From contig CAVVST010000004.1 of NCBI GenBank assembly GCA_963750995.1, positions 124,001 to 188,000 on the forward strand: a stretch of DNA of 64,000 nt, read 5' to 3'. Positions 43,092 through 51,983 of the stretch are shown here, piece by piece (position 1 is the first letter of the stretch; each line of letters starts with the position of its first letter). The notes under the pieces are model-generated. The model ran no database searches, had not been told where the DNA came from, and saw only the letters and a list, made by a program, of their open reading frames with translations. This DNA is from CAVVST01 sp963750995 (GTDB lineage: Bacteria; Acidobacteriota; Vicinamibacteria; Vicinamibacterales; UBA2999). A program made the translations under genes and the position numbers.

Positions 43092-44726
43092 CTACTCTTT
43101 GCGGAAACTCACGCTCACGTGCATCAGGACATCGACGGGTGCGCAGTTGAGCAACGTTTCGTCGAATGCCCACTCGCGCACAGCGTCGAAGGCGGACGCG
43201 GCGAACGCCGGATGCGCCGCGCCAACGACCTGTAAATCCTTGACGGTCCCGTCGGTGCCTATCGTTCCGTCGAGCCGCACCAGCTCTTCGTCCTGTGCGT
43301 CGTTGACACCCGGGGGATACAGCGGCCGCACGTCGCGGATCTTCACTGGAGGCCGAATACGACCGCCGATGCCACCGGCCAGCACGGTGGTGCAGACGGG
43401 CAAGGGACGTTTCCGCGCTGACTCCCGTTCTGGACGGCCCCGCCCGGGCTGCGCGTTCGTGACGGTAATCGTTTCTTCAATTTCACCAACGTTGAGCCGG
43501 ACCTCCTGGAACACATCCTGCCCGGTGATGCTGACCGTCCCCCGCAGCGTGGCAAAGCCCGGTAAGGCCGCCTGGAGCACGTAGTCAGACGGCGGCAGCC
43601 CGACGAACTCAAATCGGCCTGACTCGTCAGAACGGACTTCGTACTTGGCCTGAGTCCGCGTATTGGTCAAGACCAGCGTCGTCTTGGGCAACAGACCGTT
43701 CATCGGGTCGAGGACCGACCCTGACAACGTCGAGAACGACGCCTGCGCGAGCGCCGCGATCGGCACGGTGATGCCCACGACCGCGATGACGATCGCCGTG
43801 CGCACAAGAAGGGTGGGTGGACGACGATTGAGGCGTCCGTTGAGCATGGCCCTGACTCTCCTTTCAAGATGTGAGGGTGAAGCGATGGCTGGCGCCGGCG
43901 ACCACGCGCGGCGATACCCGGAAAAACCTTTCGCCACTTCGAGCAGGTGAGTGGCGTACGCCGGCGCTTCGATCCCCCTCTCCAGCACAACATCGTCACA
44001 GGCGCGTTCGCTTTCCTCGCGCAGCCTTCGAACGGCAAGCCACACCAGCGGGTTGAACCAGTAGAGCGCGCGCAGCAGCTCGGCCGAGATCTGCGTCAGC
44101 CAGTCGTGCCGGACGACGTGCGCGAGCTCGTGCGCGAGGACGACGCGGATGCGATCGGCGGGCCAGGCGCTGGCCGTGGCGGGCAGCAGGATCTTCGGCG
44201 ACCCCAGGCCCCACGTCACGAGCAGCGCGGGATGATGGCTTTGCAGGAGCTGCACCGATCGGGTCAGTCCACAGGACGCGGATAGCTCGCGCAGCTGCCC
44301 GCGCCACAGCGGGTTCTGCACCGGCGTGGCGCGCGACGCCAGCCATGCGAGTCGTGCCAGACCAGCAAACAGTGCACCGGCAAACAGCAGCGTGCCACCC
44401 AGCCAGATCCAGCCGAGCAGCGCGGCGACATTCCATGCACGCGGCGTTTCAGATTGCGCATCGGGTGCCGGCGCGCGACCCGGCACGGCTGCTGCCGTCG
44501 CGGGGGCGCCAACGTCGAGGATAAAGGGCGATGGCACCGGGACCGCCACCTGCCACGAGGGCACGAGCGGCTGAAGCACGGGCATCAGCAGCGCACACGC
44601 CGTGGCCGATGCCAGCACCCAGTGGCGCATGGCGGCAGACCGCCCCCTCAGGAGCACCAGGGCGAGCAGGGTGATTGCCGTCACGAGAGAGACGCGCAGC
44701 GCGCTGTCGAGCAGCAGGGCGGTCAT
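43092..44726 (-). CDS. BlaR1-like M56 peptidase with CarboxypepD_reg and TonB-C domains
   Basis: 544 aa membrane protein. N-terminal helices (SLVTAITLLALVLL, WNVAALLGWIWLGGTLLFAG) carry an M56 zinc protease domain with VVLAHELAHVVRHDW (HExxH) and RLREESERACDDVVL. Then come a membrane helix and, in place of the penicillin sensor of BlaR1, a carboxypeptidase-regulatory domain (FSTLSGSVLDPMNGLLPKT). A TonB C-terminal-like domain ends the protein (KIRDVRPLYPPGVNDAQDEELVRLDGTIG). It probably transduces a periplasmic signal by cleaving the BlaI-type repressor encoded just upstream (ATGA overlap). Sensing of beta-lactams is not implied. Confidence 0.85.
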   Translation of the reverse strand: MTALLLDSALRVSLVTAITLLALVLLRGRSAAMRHWVLASATACALLMPVLQPLVPSWQVAVPVPSPFILDVGAPATAAAVPGRAPAPDAQSETPRAWNVAALLGWIWLGGTLLFAGALFAGLARLAWLASRATPVQNPLWRGQLRELSASCGLTRSVQLLQSHHPALLVTWGLGSPKILLPATASAWPADRIRVVLAHELAHVVRHDWLTQISAELLRALYWFNPLVWLAVRRLREESERACDDVVLERGIEAPAYATHLLEVAKGFSGYRRAWSPAPAIASPSHLERRVRAMLNGRLNRRPPTLLVRTAIVIAVVGITVPIAALAQASFSTLSGSVLDPMNGLLPKTTLVLTNTRTQAKYEVRSDESGRFEFVGLPPSDYVLQAALPGFATLRGTVSITGQDVFQEVRLNVGEIEETITVTNAQPGRGRPERESARKRPLPVCTTVLAGGIGGRIRPPVKIRDVRPLYPPGVNDAQDEELVRLDGTIGTDGTVKDLQVVGAAHPAFAASAFDAVREWAFDETLLNCAPVDVLMHVSVSFRKE

Positions 44727-45115
44727 GGCTTCTCCTTCTTGGCCTTCGCGATCAGATCGGCGATGCGATCCAGTTCGGCCTCCGACAACCGGGCCCCTTC
44801 TCCGCCGAGGAGCGCCGCCACCGCGCTCTCGGCGGACCCGTCGAAGAACGTGTCCACCAGGTGCTTGAGGGCCGATTTGCGAGCGGCGCGCCGCGGCACG
44901 GCGGGCATGTAGACGTAACGGAGGCCTTCCTCCGCGTGACGGACGTGCCCCTTTTCCTCGAGGACCCGCAGCTGCGTCCGCACCGTCGAAGAGTGCGGCT
45001 CGCCGGGAAGGTCCTCGTTCACCTCCGCCGCGGTGGCACGGCCCCGGCGATAGAGGATGTCCATGATCTGGCGTTCACGGCGGCTGAGCGCATGGGGAGA
45101 TGTCGGCCTGGTCAT
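44723..45115 (-). CDS. BlaI/MecI-family repressor
   Basis: 130 aa. Winged-helix N-terminus (LSRRERQIMDILYRRGRATAAEVNEDLPG, STVRTQLRVLEEKGHVRH) and the dimerisation helix region (SALKHLVDTFFDGSAESAVAALL) cleaved by BlaR-type proteases. It is translationally coupled to the M56 gene. An inverted repeat directly at its start (45116-45152) is the likely operator, so the pair is autorepressed until the protease acts. Regulon beyond itself unknown. Confidence 0.92.
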   Translation of the reverse strand: MTRPTSPHALSRRERQIMDILYRRGRATAAEVNEDLPGEPHSSTVRTQLRVLEEKGHVRHAEEGLRYVYMPAVPRRAARKSALKHLVDTFFDGSAESAVAALLGGEGARLSEAELDRIADLIAKAKKEKP

Positions 45116-45152
45116 ATGTTATTTTTATAGCACACGGCTAGATAAATAACAT
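45116..45152. promoter_or_regulatory. Candidate BlaI-type operator
   Basis: Arms ATGTTATTT (45116-45124) and AAATAACAT (45144-45152), perfect inverted repeat with a 19-bp spacer, in an AT-rich patch abutting the repressor's start codon. Position and dyad fit autoregulation by the BlaI/MecI-type protein; the sequence differs from the classical TACA/TGTA operators. Confidence 0.6.
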
Positions 45153-45239
45153 CTGCGGAAGGGGGCTGTCAATGGGCAAACAACGGCGGCTCTCAGGCAG
45201 GCGCCCGTAGCGGTAGAATGGCGCGCGTCGGCACCGTAC

Positions 45240-45269
45240 GTAGGCCGGGTTCCGCGCGGCGGACCCGGC
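45240..45269. repeat. REP-like GTAG palindrome
   Basis: GTAG at 45240-45243 followed by arms GCCGGGTTCCGC and GCGGACCCGGC with a one-base bulge, the typical mismatch of REP hairpins. It lies 21 bp before the next gene's start, in its presumed 5' leader. Confidence 0.7.
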
Positions 45270-45290
45270 AGCAGAGACCGAGGAGCAGAA

Positions 45291-46109
45291 ATGCGGGCAC
45301 CCTACACGGCCGTCGCCACTCTCGCGGTTCTACTGGTGTGCGGTTCTGCCAGCGCCCAGTGGCTGAATCAGCCGACCCCCGGCACGCCGCGCCTGCCCGA
45401 CGGCAAGCCGAACCTCTCGGCGCCGGTCAACAGAACCGCCGACGGCCGCCCCGATCTTTCAGGTATCTGGAGCGCCGGCACGCTCGACTACTACATGGAT
45501 CTGGCCGCGAGACTGAAGCCGGGCGAGGTGCAATTGACGCCGTGGGCGGCGGCCGTCCGCAAGCAGCGCATGGACCGCGACCACATCGACGATCCGTACG
45601 CCTTCTGCCTGCCGCTCGGCGTGCCGCGGATCAACTTCCGCAGCGAGTTCAAGATCGTGCAGACGCCGGCGCTGACGCTCCTCCTTTACGAGACTTATGT
45701 CGGCATGATGTTCCGCCAGGTGTTCACCGATGGGCGGGCGCTGCCGAAGGCCAGCGACAGCGAGCCGACGTGGCTGGGGTATTCAGTGGGGCGATGGGAC
45801 GGCGATACCTTCGTGGTGGAGACGACGGGGTTGCGCGACGGCGGCTGGCTCAGCACGCGGGAGGCGTACCCGCACAGCGACGCGCTCCACGTCACCGAAC
45901 GATTTAGACGCAGAGACTTCGGCCACATGGAGCTCTCGGTCACCATCAACGATCCAAAAGCTTTCGTGAAGCCGTGGACGAACACGATCGCGATGACGCT
46001 CCAGCCTGATACCGAACTGCTTGAAGCGTTCTGCGACAACCAGCTGGCTATCCTGGAGCATTTCAAGAACGATCCGCCGCCGCCGGAACCGCCTAGCCCC
46101 CGCGATTAA
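45291..46109 (+). CDS. Exported hypothetical protein of acidobacterial DGRPDLSGIW type
   Basis: 272 aa, signal VATLAVLLVCGSASAQ. The mature part has DGRPDLSGIWSAG, LTPWAAAVRKQR, DPYAFCLPLGVPRIN, FKIVQTPALTLLLYE, VGRWDGDTFVVETTGL and a C-terminal LHVTERFRRRDFGHMEL. Many Acidobacteria and Proteobacteria encode such proteins next to DUF6152 genes, as here (next gene 11 bp downstream). The fold is probably a beta-sandwich. Biochemical role unknown; presumably periplasmic and working with the partner protein. Confidence 0.75.
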   Translation: MRAPYTAVATLAVLLVCGSASAQWLNQPTPGTPRLPDGKPNLSAPVNRTADGRPDLSGIWSAGTLDYYMDLAARLKPGEVQLTPWAAAVRKQRMDRDHIDDPYAFCLPLGVPRINFRSEFKIVQTPALTLLLYETYVGMMFRQVFTDGRALPKASDSEPTWLGYSVGRWDGDTFVVETTGLRDGGWLSTREAYPHSDALHVTERFRRRDFGHMELSVTINDPKAFVKPWTNTIAMTLQPDTELLEAFCDNQLAILEHFKNDPPPPEPPSPRD

Positions 46110-46120
46110 GGACCACGCCA

Positions 46121-46516
46121 ATGAGAACGAGGTTTGGTTTCGCACTGTTCGCCATCTGGATGCTCTCGGCCTCGGCGCCGGCAGACAGCCATCATTCCGC
46201 CTCCGCGGAATTCGACGCCGCCAAGCGCATCAAGGTCACCGGTGCGCTCACCAAGCTGAACTGGTTGAATCCGCACATCATCTTTTTCGTGGACGTGACG
46301 GGCGAGGGAGGCCAGATCGCCAACTGGAGCTGGGAGCTGCCAAGCCCGAACCAGCTGATGCGAGCGGGGTGGACGCGGAACTCGATGAAGATCGGCGACA
46401 TGGTCACGGTCGAAGGGATTCACGCCCGCGACGGAAGCAATCACGGCATGGCGATGACGGTCACCCTGGTGAGCACCGGCAAGCAGTTGTTCGCCGGGAA
46501 AGCGGAAGAACCGTAG
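46121..46516 (+). CDS. DUF6152 family exported protein
   Basis: 131 aa. Signal (ALFAIWMLSASAPADS) then HHSASAEFDAAKRIKVTGALTKLNWLNPHIIFFVDVTG, MRAGWTRNSMKIGDMVTVEG and a closing strand. The HHS-A-FD start and the W-NPH motif are typical of DUF6152. A periplasmic beta-barrel OB-like fold is likely. It shares an operon with the preceding protein. The family's function is not established. Confidence 0.82.
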   Translation: MRTRFGFALFAIWMLSASAPADSHHSASAEFDAAKRIKVTGALTKLNWLNPHIIFFVDVTGEGGQIANWSWELPSPNQLMRAGWTRNSMKIGDMVTVEGIHARDGSNHGMAMTVTLVSTGKQLFAGKAEEP

Positions 46517-46587
46517 ATCCGAGCGAGACGCCGTAGGCCAGTGATGTCATCGCTCTTCAGGCGTTATCGGCCGTTTCGCTCTGCGAC

Positions 46588-46620
46588 CTGTGACGTGAGC
46601 CTCGTCCCTTGTGCCTTGAC
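46588..46620. repeat. Half copy of the CACAAGG-type repeat
   Basis: CCTGTGACGTGAGCCTCGTCC then CTTGTGCCTTGACC, a degenerate single arm of the repeats seen at 25.5 and 34.06 kb, lying in the 170-bp gap before the small membrane peptide. Confidence 0.5.
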
Positions 46621-46686
46621 CGTTCGCTTGTGGCTCGACAGACGTTTCCAATAGTGCAGGACGTGACACTGGTTGGAGAGAACATC

Positions 46687-46920
46687 ATGCTGAGCCTCAT
46701 CAAGACCGAGCCCGTGCTGTTCCAGGGCGTCATTCAGGCGGGGTTGGCACTCGCCGTGGCGCTGGGCAGCGGCCTCGATGCCAATCAGACCGCCTCGATC
46801 CTGGGCTTTACCGCCGCCATCCTTTCGTTCGCGACGCGCACGCAAGTCACGCCCATCGCGCAGCCGAAGGCCAGCGACGGCGCAGAGCTGATCAGGCGGC
46901 AAACGGTCGCCGGCGTCTGA
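46687..46920 (+). CDS. Small holin-like membrane peptide
   Basis: 77 aa from ATG 46687 (preceded by GGAGAG about 9 bp upstream). One or two helices: LFQGVIQAGLALAVALGSGL and TASILGFTAAILSFATRTQVTP. The layout, including the LDANQTASILGFTAAIL segment and final R-x-x-VTP motif, resembles small holin-like proteins of phages in high-GC bacteria. No lysin, portal or tail gene is near. A hairpin GCGCTGCGGCAGCGC follows at about 46930. Either a prophage remnant or a host membrane peptide. Confidence 0.45.
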   Translation: MLSLIKTEPVLFQGVIQAGLALAVALGSGLDANQTASILGFTAAILSFATRTQVTPIAQPKASDGAELIRRQTVAGV

Positions 46921-47073
46921 CCGGTTCCCGCGCTGCGGCAGCGCAGGTTCGGCCCACTTCCCCAGAAGTGTTCCTATGGATGCGCAAGCTCAGCACCAGT
47001 GTGAATCGGTGTCCGACAGCCCGCGCTTATACTCAGGTCGGTTGCTCCCCCTGACAACCCGGATTACCGCAGT

Positions 47074-47943
47074 ATGCAACCTGTTATCGACGTTCTGGAA
47101 AGTGTCGGGGTTCTGCTCAACACGGGCATTGCCGGCAGCGAGTTTACCCCGCTCAAGCTGCTGATAGTCATCTCGCTGATCTCGGCACTGGTCTGGGTGA
47201 CCCGCCGCGTCACACGGTGGTTCGTCGACAGAGTGCTGGCGCGCCACGGCTTCGACATCGGCATGCGAGAGGCGCTCGGCGCCATCGTGCGCTACGGGGT
47301 CATCACACTTGGTGCGCTCGTGATCCTTCAGAGCGCCGGAATCAATCTGACGTCCTTAAACGTGCTGGTGGGCGCCATCGGCGTCGGACTCGGTTTCGGC
47401 CTTCAGAACATCATGAGTAACTTCTTCAGCGGACTGATCATCCTGTTCGAGCGGCCGATCAAGATCGGTGACCGCGTCGAAATCGCAGGCGTTGTCGGTG
47501 AAGTGCGCGAGATCGCCGCGCGCGCCACGACGCTCGTCACCGACGAGAACGTGGCGATCGTCGTCCCCAATTCCCAGTTCATCTCGGAACGCGTGACGAA
47601 CTGGAGCCGACCTGGCAGGCTGACCGCCTATGCATTGTCGTTCCACGTGTCGCACTCGTCGGATCCGGAACTGGTACGCGATGTCCTGCTCGCGGCCGCT
47701 GCCGCGCACGCCGACGTGCTGCCCAAGCCGCCACCTCAGGTGGAGTTTGCCGAAGTGGGGCTGGCGGCCCTCCGATTTCAACTCCAGGTGTGGAGTACGA
47801 AACACCTGGAGACGGCGGGAACCCTTAAGAGCGACCTGAACTTCGACGTCTGGCGGCAACTTGCGGCGGCCGGCGTTACGGTCCCTTCCGCGCAAGCGGC
47901 GGTGACGCTGGGTCTGCAGATCGGACAGCCGTCAAAACGCTGA
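47074..47943 (+). CDS. MscS-family mechanosensitive channel
   Basis: 289 aa. Two N-terminal helices and the pore helix region (LNVLVGAIGVGLGFGLQNIM) with the Gly/Ala packing pattern of MscS TM3, followed by the beta domain (FERPIKIGDRVEIAGVVGEV, TLVTDENVAIVVPNSQFI) and the cytoplasmic cage. It protects against hypo-osmotic shock by opening at high membrane tension. Alone on its transcript; the PDZ-like gene starts 127 bp downstream. Confidence 0.92.
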   Translation: MQPVIDVLESVGVLLNTGIAGSEFTPLKLLIVISLISALVWVTRRVTRWFVDRVLARHGFDIGMREALGAIVRYGVITLGALVILQSAGINLTSLNVLVGAIGVGLGFGLQNIMSNFFSGLIILFERPIKIGDRVEIAGVVGEVREIAARATTLVTDENVAIVVPNSQFISERVTNWSRPGRLTAYALSFHVSHSSDPELVRDVLLAAAAAHADVLPKPPPQVEFAEVGLAALRFQLQVWSTKHLETAGTLKSDLNFDVWRQLAAAGVTVPSAQAAVTLGLQIGQPSKR

Positions 47944-48069
47944 CTCTCGGCACGCATGAGCTTCAACAGTGCGTCCGTCCGTTGAAAAGCACCCTGCGGT
48001 ACTGTGTCTTGAATCGAGGTTGCGCGCTTAGGCTGTGACCGCGAGTGGTTACACCTCGATTCGTAGTCC

Positions 48070-49636
48070 ATGCCCGAGAAAATCCAGGACGAGCTGCAGA
48101 CCGGAGTCCAGGCGGTGCGCACCCATGATGGTGCACGGCCTTATGGATTTCGTGTCCTGTGGATTCGCTGGAACAGCGGCTTCCGCGGAAGCGATCTGCA
48201 GGTGGATGACATCATCACCGCGCTCGGCGACAAGACCTTCGATCCCGGGAACAAAGACTTCGATTTTGGCGGATATCCCGAGCAGCAGTTTTGGGCCGCT
48301 GCCCGCGCCAAAGACGGTGATCCGATCAGCGTGACCGTGGTGCGCCGGCACGAGACGCGCACAATCCACGGCAAGGTTTGCGCCGACCGCATATACACCA
48401 CGGCGGACGGAAAGCGCGCGATCGCCTCTCCGGGGCCCGAGGCCATGGCCACGGAGGGATTCGACAGCCCCTGGCAATTTTGGGACGAAGCGACTGTCAA
48501 GGCGATGCAGGCCGCGCTGGAGGCTGGTTGGAGACGGAACACTCGCCAACAGCTCGCCAGCCTCCTTCAACATGCACCGCGTATCGAGACACTGAGCCGG
48601 CAGTATCCGGGCCCGTACACGAATGCGATGAAGGAGGACTTCGAGCGCGCCGTCGAGTGGCTGAAGGGCCGGCGGTACAGACCTCGGCCCCGACGATCTG
48701 GTCTACCGCTCGCTCAGCCAAGCCCGGGTGCAGGACGCGATCGCCCGTGCGACGCGGTCCTGGGCCTCGTACCTGGCACGCACACGCGCGGTCGAGCTCT
48801 CCTCGCTGCCACCCGTTGATCCCGTGCGCGGCGACCGCAGCGCGATTACCGGCCGGATAGTTCTGCTCCCCGAGATGCACGAGATCTCGGAAGCCGGTCA
48901 CGGGTGGTTCTGGGCCAAGGGCAGCGGACCTTCGGTCTTCCTCGTCGATCAGCGTTCCCCGGCTTTCCGGATCATTCTCCACGCGATGCTGCGCTTCCAG
49001 GAGTTGATTACGCCCTCGATCGACGGGCGGTTCACGCTGGTCGGTGAAATCGGTGATTCGCCGGCCATGGTCGCGTCGGGACGGCAGGTATTCACCGGAC
49101 TGACGATCGAGCCGGTCGCCGCTCTCGTCGACGGGAAGATGTTCATCGAGACGAGCGCCGGCGACGGTGCGAAATTCGAGGGGGAGGAGGACGCCACGAA
49201 GCCACCCGTGGTCGACACTCGCTCCGACCTGTCGCCTGCGGAAGTCTTTCGCTCGTTCATCAACGCCCTCAAGGTGGGCGAGGCCGAGCTCTGGGCGAGT
49301 TTCTTGGCCACCTGGTCATGCAGCGACGCGGATGGCCAACCCGTGTATCTCCCCGACCGTGGTCCGGCGAACAAGGATCACTACCGGGAATACACGCGAG
49401 CGCGTCAGCAAATCACCGGCCCGATCTACGACGTGCGGGTTGTGCATACATCAGACGTGAAAGTGCTCCTCGATCGCCCAGACCTGCGCGTGGAGGAGGT
49501 CAGGCTGACCGTGGATCACGTCGGATTGTTCGACGGGGAGTACCGTGCGTTCAACGACGTCAACACGCATCGCGACTGGACGATGCAGCGCGTCAACGGC
49601 GGCCCGTGGCGAATCGCGTCGGAGCAGGGGATCTGA
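48070..49636 (+). CDS. PDZ-like domain protein of unknown function, single-base frameshift
   Basis: About 521 aa when corrected. The first 115 residues read as a PDZ-like module (GFRVLWIRWNSGFRGSDLQVDDIITALGDKTF then DGDPISVTVVRRHETRTI). One extra base near 48676 shifts the frame after EWLKGRR; the next frame continues TDLGPDDLVYRSLSQARVQD through to 49636. The rest is mixed alpha/beta with a SnoaL/NTF2-like end (SPAEVFRSFINALKVGEAELWASFL...DVNTHRDWTMQRVNGGPWRIA). No signal peptide, so probably cytoplasmic. It is followed 1 bp later by a long helical protein, suggesting a two-gene unit. Confidence 0.6.
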
Positions 49637-49637
49637 A

Positions 49638-50969
49638 GTGGCATTCGACAATCGACTGAAAGAGCTGCGCGAGGCGGTGCGCAAACAGTATCCCGGCGAC
49701 GAGGTCGGTCCAGTCGACGAAGCGGTCGAGCGGGGAAAGGAGAAGGCCGCGGTGCTCGACGCGATCGAGCGGTTCGGAAACGGTCGTGCATCCCGTCTCG
49801 AGCGTCTCGCCAATGTCGTGGATCTCAAAGGCGACGCCGAGAAGCGCTGGGAATCCGAGGCGGCCCTGTTCCGCTCGGACATGCACTCCACCCTGGCCGA
49901 CGCCCTGCGCAATGTGAAGACGCCGACCATGCTCGGCCTGCGGATCGTCACGGGGGCGACACTGGAAGAGGACAAGCTGTGCGACGCCGTCGAAAAGGCC
50001 AGACCGCTCGGTGCCGCCATGGACGCGATCGCCACTTATAACAAGGAGCTCAGTGAAAAGATCGACGCACTGAAAGCGAAGTGGGAGGAATCGCAGCGGC
50101 TGGCCGAAGCGATCATGCGCGACGAGTCCACCGTGATCGAAGAGCTGACGGCGGTGATGAAACAGGCTGTCGAGACACAAGCGAGCCTGGCGATGAACCG
50201 CCGGGAAACCGTCCGCGCGTGGATCAAAGCGAGCGCGGACGCGGCATCGCTGGTCGGCAGTGCGCTCCCGATTCCACAGCCGGTGAAAGACCTGCTCAAA
50301 AATGCGAAGGAGGCTGCGGATCTGTGGGAGAAGCTTGCAGGCGATCTGCCGGCCAGAAAAGCGCGATACGAGGCGTACTTCCAACGCGACCACACGTCGC
50401 TGCTGGTGATGTTTTCTGGCACGCGGCAAGACGCGCAGGACTTCCTCGACAAGCACGACTACACCCGCATGGCGCTCGATTGGACCTCGAAGGCACGGGC
50501 GGCGCTGGCCGACGTCCGCTCGGCGTGCCAAACCGCGGGCCAGACGGCCGACATCGAGGAATTCAACAAGATCGCGCTCTCCCGGATCGATGAGGCCGAG
50601 AAGGCGGCGAAAGAGCGCTGGGATCGCTTCGTGTCGGAGAACAAGGAGAAGTTCTTCGGGGCTTTCACTCCGGAGCTCGATAAAGCGCTGCTCGGAAGCG
50701 AGAAATGGAACGAGGCCTACCGCAGGATTGCCGCCGTGAATCTCCAAGGCCTGCTCTCGCGGTGGATTGACGACGACGCTCGTGACTGGCGGGAGATCGA
50801 GCAGGCGCAGATGCCGGACGCCTGGCGTGAGGAGTTCCGAAACGCGGTGAAGGAGAGTCTCGACAAGCTCGCCAAGACCGAAGAAGAGATTGAACGAAAC
50901 ACGTCACCGGACATGCTGATGGTGTGGATCTCCGGTATGCCCGGCGAACTGCGGAACAAGGTTAGGTGA
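49638..50969 (+). CDS. Long alpha-helical (coiled-coil) protein, unknown function
   Basis: 443 aa from GTG 49638, 1 bp after the upstream stop. Almost wholly charged helices (NKELSEKIDALKAKWEESQR, LTAVMKQAVETQASLAM, RIDEAEKAAKERWDRFVSEN). A short hydrophobic break (SADAASLVGSALPIPQPV) in the middle could be a membrane hairpin, as in alpha-pore-forming or apolipoprotein-like proteins. No Cys or catalytic motif stands out. It is almost certainly co-translated with the PDZ-like protein. I do not recognise the family. Confidence 0.65.
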   Translation: MAFDNRLKELREAVRKQYPGDEVGPVDEAVERGKEKAAVLDAIERFGNGRASRLERLANVVDLKGDAEKRWESEAALFRSDMHSTLADALRNVKTPTMLGLRIVTGATLEEDKLCDAVEKARPLGAAMDAIATYNKELSEKIDALKAKWEESQRLAEAIMRDESTVIEELTAVMKQAVETQASLAMNRRETVRAWIKASADAASLVGSALPIPQPVKDLLKNAKEAADLWEKLAGDLPARKARYEAYFQRDHTSLLVMFSGTRQDAQDFLDKHDYTRMALDWTSKARAALADVRSACQTAGQTADIEEFNKIALSRIDEAEKAAKERWDRFVSENKEKFFGAFTPELDKALLGSEKWNEAYRRIAAVNLQGLLSRWIDDDARDWREIEQAQMPDAWREEFRNAVKESLDKLAKTEEEIERNTSPDMLMVWISGMPGELRNKVR

Positions 50970-51055
50970 AGCGCCACTAATCGGCTCAAGACGGGATCTT
51001 TGCCCTGAACTTCTTCGTCCGCGCCGCGAGCGTCGTCAACCACTTGCTCCCCAAA

Positions 51056-51983
51056 TCAGTGCCCGTGCGGAACAGATCGATCCAGGTCGGCGGTAGTACC
51101 GGAGAAATCAATCTTGTGGCGGCCCCAATCGGGACGACGGCCGTCGTAGTCGGTAAATCCGTACTCGCGCGCAAGTTCCCAGGAGCTGAACAGCATGCCG
51201 GTGCGTTCCTGCACGTTCGGATCTGCCGCGAGCGCGGCGACCGCGCGTCCCACGAATATCGGCGATTCCGATTGCAGAAAGTTGGAGTCTATCTTTCCTG
51301 CCTCGCGCCAATTGTCTTCGCTGACCGCGAGCTGCTGCAGCATGGATTCTGAGCGGAGGAAACCAGGCGTGACGGCGATGGCGGCGATGCCATGTGGCGC
51401 GAGCTCGGCGGCCCAGATCAGCGGGAGCACCTTCTGCGACATCTTGACGGCCTGCGCCATCGGATTGCCGCCGCCGCCGATCATGTCGTTTTCCGTCACT
51501 TCCACGATGAGACCGCGTTTGGCGGCCATCATCGCCAGCGCGGCATGCTTCGCCGTGGTGATGCGGGAGGTGATCCCCTGCCGGAAGATCGCGTCCGCAT
51601 TCTTGATGTCCGCCTCCCAGAGAAAACCGTACCGTACCCATCAGCGGATCTTCGCCTGCCACGCTGTCGACGACGACGTCGATGCGTTTGTGGGCGCGCA
51701 TGATGCGTCGGAACAGCGCTTGTACCTCGTTCTCGCGCGTGTGATCGACGCGGAGCGCGACTGCGCTGCCACCCGCGGCCTTGATGATCGCCGCGGTTTC
51801 CTCGATTGTTTCGGGCCGTCCGTACGGCGATGGCTTGCCTTTGACGCTTCGACCGGTGCAATAGACCGTCGCGCCGGCTGCAGCCAGCGCGCGTGCGATG
51901 CCGCGGCCGGCGCCGCGCGTCGCTCCAGCGACGAGGGCCACGCGGCCGGTGAGCGGCTTCGGCGAGGTTCTCTTGTTCGTCAT
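51056..51983 (-). CDS. SDR-family oxidoreductase lacking the catalytic Tyr, frameshifted
   Basis: Short-chain dehydrogenase of the large subgroup with GRVALVAGATRGAGRGIARAL, YCTGRSV, VRVDHTRENEVQALF, ITSRI, LIVEVTEND, APHGIAAIAVTPGFLRSESM and SSWELAREYGFTDYDG. The frame shifts near 51625. The expected YxxxK site reads NPMAQAVK, so the catalytic Tyr is replaced (Ala). Beyond about 51120 another frame reads VLPPTWIDLFRTGTDLGSKW to a stop at 50986, which looks more protein-like than the annotated tail, so a second indel is likely. Activity as a classical dehydrogenase is doubtful. Confidence 0.75.

Noticed and set aside
43092..44726. Beta-lactam sensor BlaR1
   Set aside because: The penicillin-binding C-terminal domain is absent; only the protease part and the coupled repressor match. 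The B3 lactamase 8 kb away has no shared operator that I can see.
46687..46920. Active prophage based on the holin-like peptide
   Set aside because: No capsid, terminase, portal, lysin or integrase genes are present nearby.
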